Assembly: GCA_036555005.1 (NCBI GenBank)
Contig: DATBME010000012.1
Coordinates: 1 to 24,810 of the forward strand
Origin: DASSCW01 sp036555005
GTDB lineage: Bacteria > Chloroflexota > Limnocylindria > QHBO01
Direction: 5' to 3'
DNA length: 24,810 bases
How positions within the stretch are numbered: position 1 is the stretch's first letter; every line of letters begins with the position of its first letter. Made by a program: the position numbers and the translations under genes. Below, one piece after another: positions 20,841 through 24,810 of the stretch. The notes below the pieces were generated by a model that saw only the letters and a program-made list of their open reading frames with translations, did not search any database and was not told the origin of the DNA.

Positions 20841-22169
20841 TCAGTCGAACCGGGCGTCCAGTGCCGCCTCGAGCACCGGGTCCCGACCGGCGAAGTAGTC
20901 GCCCGCGCGGGTCGGCACCGCGAGGTCAGGCTCGATGCTCAGGCGCGAGTCGTCGGGCATCGACTTCTGCCAGTAGCGCACGCTGATCGCCACCCGCATC
21001 GGCACCACGTAGTCGTCCAGCTGCACCCAGGTGACGTCATCCCAGAAGTTCAGCCCGCCACCCATCGGCTCGCCCACGAAGACGGCGTCCGTCTTCTGCT
21101 CGATCTCGGTCGAGAAGTTGCTGGCCGCCGAGAAGGTGACCCGGTCGGTCAGCACCACCAGGCGCCCGGGCCGATCGATCTCGGGGTCGGTGAGGTGCGA
21201 CAGCAAGTTGGCGTAGTTGTGGTTGTCACCACCCGGGTTCTGGCGCAGGTCCAGGATGATGCGCTCGTCCGGATGGGCCGCCGCCAGCTGGTCGAGCTCG
21301 TCGATGGCGGCCTGCGGGATGTCGAACACGGCCGGGTAGCGAACGTAGATCGCGCCTTCCGGCAGGCGCTCCAGCCAGATCGTCTCAGCGCGCTGCTCGG
21401 TGGCTCGCAGCCCATCGCGCGGTGGCAGCCCGGTGTAGGCCAGCCAGCCGGCCCACGCCTCGAACTCGGCCACCGGCACCGGCGTCACGCTCACGCTGCG
21501 CGTTCCGCTGCCGTCATCGATCTCCAGCGGCACGTCACCCTCGCCCACCAGCCCCAGCCCGCGCAGGACCCCCACCTTGAGCAGGTAGATCGGCCGGAAG
21601 GCCGGCACCGTGGCCGGGCCGTCGCGCGGCACCAGCGGCTCCAGGGCGGCGAGCACGTCGTCGATGGGGTGGCCGCCGATGGCCACCAGGCGCGTACCCG
21701 CCAGATCCAAGTACTCGTCCATGGCGGAGGTGATGAACACGCCATCCTCGAACTCGTAGACGCGCAGCGGCAGGACCGGTTCGTCGCGCCCCTCGGCCAG
21801 GAAGGCGAACTGGTGCCCGTCGCGCTCCACCGACAGGCGTGACCACAGGCGCATGAGCTCCACCATCGCCTGGTCGGCGGTCAGGTTCGACAGCGATTGC
21901 TGCAGCTCCTCGAGCGCTGCTGCGAACGTGCCTCGGTCAATGGCATGGAACGGCTCAGGATGGATCGCCTCCAGCTGCTCCAGGGCGCGATCGAGCTCTG
22001 CCTGGGCGGCCGCCACGCTGCCGGAGGCGGTGGCGGATGCCGCTCCGCTCGAGCCTGAGCCGGAACCCGTGGCCGTTGAACCGCCACAGGCCGAGACGGC
22101 AAAGGCCAGGGCCAGGCCGGCGGCCAGCCAACGACGCGCAACTCGGGAGTGGGACGTCACGATCCACAT
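20841..22169 (-). CDS. S41-family peptidase-like lipoprotein
   Basis: A 442-residue exported lipoprotein with lipobox VSAC (Cys28) and a Gly/Ser/Ala/Thr linker. An N-terminal helical region (~55-110) is followed by a PDZ-like segment (VAIGGHPIDDVL). The C-terminal S41 protease core has IILDLRQNPGGDN, then VVLTDRVTFSAASNFSTEIEQ with the candidate nucleophile serine in TFSAA, and FVGEPMGGG. It probably processes proteins outside the membrane. ATG 22169 is the longest start. The in-frame GTG at 22160 is an attractive alternative because TAGTAT, inside the upstream palindrome, ends 7 nt before it and overlaps the ATG. The signal peptide is intact either way. Confidence 0.85.
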   Translation of the reverse strand: MWIVTSHSRVARRWLAAGLALAFAVSACGGSTATGSGSGSSGAASATASGSVAAAQAELDRALEQLEAIHPEPFHAIDRGTFAAALEELQQSLSNLTADQAMVELMRLWSRLSVERDGHQFAFLAEGRDEPVLPLRVYEFEDGVFITSAMDEYLDLAGTRLVAIGGHPIDDVLAALEPLVPRDGPATVPAFRPIYLLKVGVLRGLGLVGEGDVPLEIDDGSGTRSVSVTPVPVAEFEAWAGWLAYTGLPPRDGLRATEQRAETIWLERLPEGAIYVRYPAVFDIPQAAIDELDQLAAAHPDERIILDLRQNPGGDNHNYANLLSHLTDPEIDRPGRLVVLTDRVTFSAASNFSTEIEQKTDAVFVGEPMGGGLNFWDDVTWVQLDDYVVPMRVAISVRYWQKSMPDDSRLSIEPDLAVPTRAGDYFAGRDPVLEAALDARFD

Positions 22170-22187
22170 ACTACCAACTGGTAGTAT
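22168..22187. promoter_or_regulatory. 9-2-9 perfect palindrome over the S41 gene start (operator)
   Basis: ATACTACCA (22168-22176), AC, TGGTAGTAT (22179-22187): a perfect inverted repeat with a 2-bp centre, AT-rich in a GC-rich context. On the minus strand its end forms a TAGTAT -10-like hexamer. The size and symmetry fit a TetR- or MarR-type dimer site. Confidence 0.75.
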
Positions 22188-22226
22188 CCGCTCCGGGCGC
22201 GATCGGTTCAGTCGCCGACGCGGTGA

Positions 22227-22694
22227 TCAGCCCGTCCGGGCGCGGGCGTCGCTGGTCAGCCGCGCCAGGCCGTCCGCCGCGGCGGCCTCGATCTGGGCCA
22301 GCGCGGCCTTGATCCCCGGCTCGTCCGCGATGCCCTCCATGAAGCGGCGGTAGGCCTGCTCGAAGGCCTGGTTGGCGCGCCGATGGGCGCGGCGCCCGGA
22401 CACGGTCAGGGTCAGGACCCGGGAGCGGCTGTCCCGTGGGTTGGTCCGCTCTTCCAGGTGGCCACGCTCGCGCACGGCGCGGATGTAGTGCGACAGCGTG
22501 GTGGGCGGCATCCCGACCAGGGTCGCGATCTCGGTGGGGCTGATCGGCTCGAACTCGAACAGCGCGCTGTAGACCGCGTACTCGTCCGGCTTCAGGCCGG
22601 CGCCCTCCATGGCGGACGTCAGCAGCGACCGGACCCGCTGGTTGGCGGCGAACAGGTCGAACAGGAGGGACGAGCGCTGGCGTCGGTCGGCCAC
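22227..22694 (-). CDS. MarR family transcriptional regulator
   Basis: A 155-residue winged-helix regulator. Dimerisation helices lie at both ends. The DNA-binding core is ISPTEIATLVGMPPTTLSHYIRAVRERGHLEERTNPRDSRSRVLTLTVSGR, with the DxRxR wing typical of MarR. Start GTG 22694 follows TATCAT by 6 nt, so it is likely leaderless. It is transcribed in the same direction as the S41 gene (57 bp between) and divergently from tldD. It is the best local candidate to bind the palindrome at 22168-22187, though the site would also suit an unlinked TetR protein. Confidence 0.9.
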   Translation of the reverse strand: MADRRQRSSLLFDLFAANQRVRSLLTSAMEGAGLKPDEYAVYSALFEFEPISPTEIATLVGMPPTTLSHYIRAVRERGHLEERTNPRDSRSRVLTLTVSGRRAHRRANQAFEQAYRRFMEGIADEPGIKAALAQIEAAAADGLARLTSDARARTG

Positions 22695-22700
22695 GTCCGG

Positions 22701-22706
22701 ATGATA
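22701..22706 (-). promoter_or_regulatory. -10-like element for the MarR gene (leaderless)
   Basis: Minus strand TATCAT ends exactly 6 nt before GTG 22694. Confidence 0.55.
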
Positions 22707-22732
22707 CGTCGCGCTTCGCGCTCCGCCGCTGC

Positions 22733-22738
22733 TACCCT
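22733..22738 (+). promoter_or_regulatory. -10-like element for tldD (leaderless)
   Basis: TACCCT ends exactly 6 nt before GTG 22745, mirroring the divergent MarR promoter 27 bp away. Confidence 0.55.
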
Positions 22739-22744
22739 TCCGCC

Positions 22745-24184
22745 GTGCCCGAACCCACCGAAGCGCTGAGCGCTCGCGATGCCGCCACCGCCGCGCAGCT
22801 GCGCGAGCGATTCGCCTTCCTGTCGGAGATCGTGGCCGACATGGAGCGGCGCGTGCCGTACGCGGCGGCCATGATGCGGACCCGCAGCGGCCTGCAGCTC
22901 AACCTGCGCGACGCCGAGCAGACCGTCGAGCGGCAGGATCCGCAGGAAGGGATCGTGCTGACCGCCTCCAACGGCTACGGCCTGGAGGAGTCCGCCACCG
23001 ACGAGACCGATTCAGCCGCCGTTCGGCGCCTGGCGGACGCGCTGGTCGAGCGGGCGTTGGCCTATCGGCCGACGGACGGCCAGCCTCGCCTGGAGATCGC
23101 GGGAGACGGCGCCGTGTCGGGTGACTTCGCGACCCCGATGGAACAGGACCCGGCCAGCCTGCCACTGGCCGACAAGGTTGCCCGCTTCGATGCGCTGCGC
23201 CGCGCGCTGCGTGACAAGGACCAGCGCACCGTGCAGGCCATCTGCCAGTACACCGAACAGGAGGTGCAGCAGGTCTTCGCGCATCGCGGAGGCCTGAGCA
23301 CGCAGCAGATCCGGCGCACCATCGTGGCGCTGATCCCGTTCCTGTCCGACGGCACCCGCCAGGAGTATTCGTACCTGGCGCGCACCGGCACCGGCGGGCT
23401 GGAGGTCATCGAGATGCCGGACGAGGCGCTGGCCGCGGTGTCGGAGGAGGCCGCCGGCATGCTCAGCTCCGTGCCGATGCCGGCGGGCACCTATGACGTG
23501 GTCACGGATCCGGTGACCACGGGGGTCATCGCCCACGAGGCCTTCGGTCACGGAGTCGAGACCGACATGTTCCTGAAGGAGCGCGCGCGGGCAGCAGACT
23601 TTATCGGCAAGCGCGTCGGCTCCGACCTGGTGAACATCGTCGACGACCCGACCATGTCCGGCGCCTACGGCAGCTACTTCGTGGACGACGAGGGGGAGGC
23701 GGCCAGCCGGACCCAGATCATCAGCGACGGGGTGCTGCGCAGCGGCCTCACCGACCTGTACTCGGCCAGCCGGCTGGGCATCCCCCGCACCGCCAACGGG
23801 CGTCGCGAGAGCGTGCACCGCAAGGCCTACGCGCGCATGTCGAACACCTTCTTCACCCCGGGCAGCAGCACGCGGGATGAGCTGCTGGAGAGCCTGGAGG
23901 ACGGCGTCCTGCTGCGGCAGACGCTGAACGGGATGGAGGATCCGAAGGGCTGGGGCATCCAGATCTGGGCGCTGTTCGCGGTCGAGTACCGCCACGGCAA
24001 GCCCACCGGCCGCATCTTCTCGCCGGTCGCCATCACTGGCTATGTGCCCGATGTGCTGGCCGACGTCTCGATGGTCTCCAACGACTTCGAGCTCACCGGC
24101 GGGGCCTGCGGGAAGGGCTGGAAGGAGATCGTGCCGGTCACCTCCGGCGGCCCCTACCTCCGCACCCGGTGCCGACTGGCCTGA
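22745..24184 (+). CDS. tldD: TldD-type metalloprotease subunit
   Basis: A 479-residue TldD/PmbA-family protein. The zinc motif HEAFGHGVE (His264, Glu265, His269, with Glu272 following) identifies the catalytic TldD subunit. Family blocks DPVTTGVIAHEAFGHG, GAYGSYFVDDEG and NGRRES are present, and the GGACGKGW segment sits near the C-terminus. TldD works with TldE/PmbA as a cytoplasmic heterodimer that cleaves unfolded peptides and, in some hosts, matures modified peptides. GTG 22745 is preceded by TACCCT 6 nt upstream. The partner gene begins 2 nt after the stop. No peptide precursor gene is visible nearby. Confidence 0.94.
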   Translation: MPEPTEALSARDAATAAQLRERFAFLSEIVADMERRVPYAAAMMRTRSGLQLNLRDAEQTVERQDPQEGIVLTASNGYGLEESATDETDSAAVRRLADALVERALAYRPTDGQPRLEIAGDGAVSGDFATPMEQDPASLPLADKVARFDALRRALRDKDQRTVQAICQYTEQEVQQVFAHRGGLSTQQIRRTIVALIPFLSDGTRQEYSYLARTGTGGLEVIEMPDEALAAVSEEAAGMLSSVPMPAGTYDVVTDPVTTGVIAHEAFGHGVETDMFLKERARAADFIGKRVGSDLVNIVDDPTMSGAYGSYFVDDEGEAASRTQIISDGVLRSGLTDLYSASRLGIPRTANGRRESVHRKAYARMSNTFFTPGSSTRDELLESLEDGVLLRQTLNGMEDPKGWGIQIWALFAVEYRHGKPTGRIFSPVAITGYVPDVLADVSMVSNDFELTGGACGKGWKEIVPVTSGGPYLRTRCRLA

Positions 24185-24186
24185 GC

Positions 24187-24810
24187 ATGGACCAGCGGCT
24201 GACCGATGCCCTCGAGCGCCACCCGGCGGTGCACGACTGGACGGCACGGCGCCAGCTCGGTCGTGGCGTGCAGGTCTACCTGGTCGGCAACCAGGTCGAG
24301 AACGTGCGCCAGATCGAGCGCGAGGCGTACCAGGTCGAGCTCTTCAACGACCACCAGGCCGATGGCGAGCCCAGCCGCGGTGCCGCCACGGTCCCCGTCT
24401 CTCGCGCCGACCTCGAGCGCCTGCCGGAAGTGCTGGAGACGGCCACGGCCATGGCCAGCCTGGTCAACAACCCGCCCTGGTCGCTGCCGGAGCCGCACGA
24501 CCTGCCGGAGGTCGAGCTGGCCGACGCTTCCCTGACAAGTGTCGACGCATCCCTGGCGGCGGCCCGCGAGGCCGCCGATCGCATCCGCTCGCTGGCGGCC
24601 AACGAGGCGTCCAACGACGTCCGGCTGTCCGCCGCCGAGCTGTTCGTGACGACCATCGAGGAGGAGCTGCGCAACAGTCGTGGCCTGGTCGGAAGGTCGG
24701 TGGCCACCCACCTGCTGTTGGAGATCACCCTGCTCGCGCGTCACGGCGACGAGGAGGCCGAGTACTTCCGCCAGGCCGAGGCGCGGCGCATGGCCGACCT
24801 GCGCCTCGAC
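24187..24810 (+). CDS. TldE/PmbA-like partner, N-terminal part; continues beyond window
   Basis: An open frame of 208 codons running off the window. It begins MDQRLTDALERHPAVHDWTA and continues with the antiparallel strands of the TldD/PmbA N-terminal domain (VQVYLVGNQVENVRQIEREAYQVELF). It then has the TAMASLVNNPPWSLPEP segment and the helix/strand SAAELFVTTIEEELRNSRGLVGRS, matching the PmbA pattern of a self-versus-non-self strand followed by NSRG. It is expected to lack the HExxxH motif, but that region is outside the window. ATG 24187 follows the tldD stop by 2 nt, so the genes form one operon encoding a heterodimer. Confidence 0.85.
   Translation, partial: MDQRLTDALERHPAVHDWTARRQLGRGVQVYLVGNQVENVRQIEREAYQVELFNDHQADGEPSRGAATVPVSRADLERLPEVLETATAMASLVNNPPWSLPEPHDLPEVELADASLTSVDASLAAAREAADRIRSLAANEASNDVRLSAAELFVTTIEEELRNSRGLVGRSVATHLLLEITLLARHGDEEAEYFRQAEARRMADLRLD

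Noticed and set aside
23012..24247. Long minus-strand open frame opposite tldD
   Set aside because: Shadow of tldD, with no domain pattern.

Overview
The window is a dense, high-G+C bacterial chromosome segment with 26 supported protein genes (the first and last cut by the window edges). I see no rRNA, tRNA, insertion sequence or CRISPR array. Gene content (F420-type DDN-family reductase, SigG-like sigma factor with a SnoaL tail, DHA/EntS-type MFS pumps, Xre-RES toxin-antitoxin, TldD/TldE) and the many apparently leaderless genes suggest a GC-rich soil or water bacterium. A Chloroflexota lineage such as Limnocylindria is my first guess and Actinomycetota the alternative. This is inference; no marker gene in the window settles it.

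Left third (1-7049). A SRAP-domain protein and a polynucleotide-kinase-like ATPase are translationally coupled and look like a DNA-repair pair. After a 380-bp non-coding gap comes a TfoX-N protein, convergent with a minus-strand CorA -> alpha/beta-hydrolase operon. A 197-bp spacer holds three copies of an unrecognised ~27-nt repeat. Then come a secreted LVIVD-repeat lipoprotein, a divergent MBLAC1-like metallo-hydrolase, and a convergent MFS transporter.

Middle (7050-14000). msrA sits beyond a spacer rich in inverted repeats. It is followed by an orphan lipoprotein, a short RTX-type calcium-binding secreted protein, an ABM-type monooxygenase, and a divergent ECF sigma factor whose 3' end is overlapped on the other strand by a STAS-domain gene. 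Next is a BBE-type FAD oxidoreductase, and then (minus strand) a three-gene operon: Xre antitoxin -> RES toxin (apparent CTG start inside a CTGA overlap) -> DDN-family nitroreductase.

Right third (14000-24810). An EntS-like MFS -> hydrolase operon starts from a sigma70-like promoter overlaid by a perfect palindrome. Upstream of it is a small membrane protein -> OmpR-type regulator -> histidine kinase operon, followed by a GNAT gene divergent from a second EntS-like MFS, which is ATGA-coupled to a 69-residue orphan protein. Next are an S41-like lipoprotein peptidase whose start lies in a 9-2-9 palindrome, a MarR regulator, and a divergent tldD-tldE pair running off the window.

Two organisational themes recur. 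First, many genes have a TANNNT -10-like hexamer ending 5-8 nt (most often exactly 6) before the start codon, implying leaderless mRNAs. Second, several convergent gene pairs overlap by exactly four bases at their stop codons, so there is no room for terminators between them.
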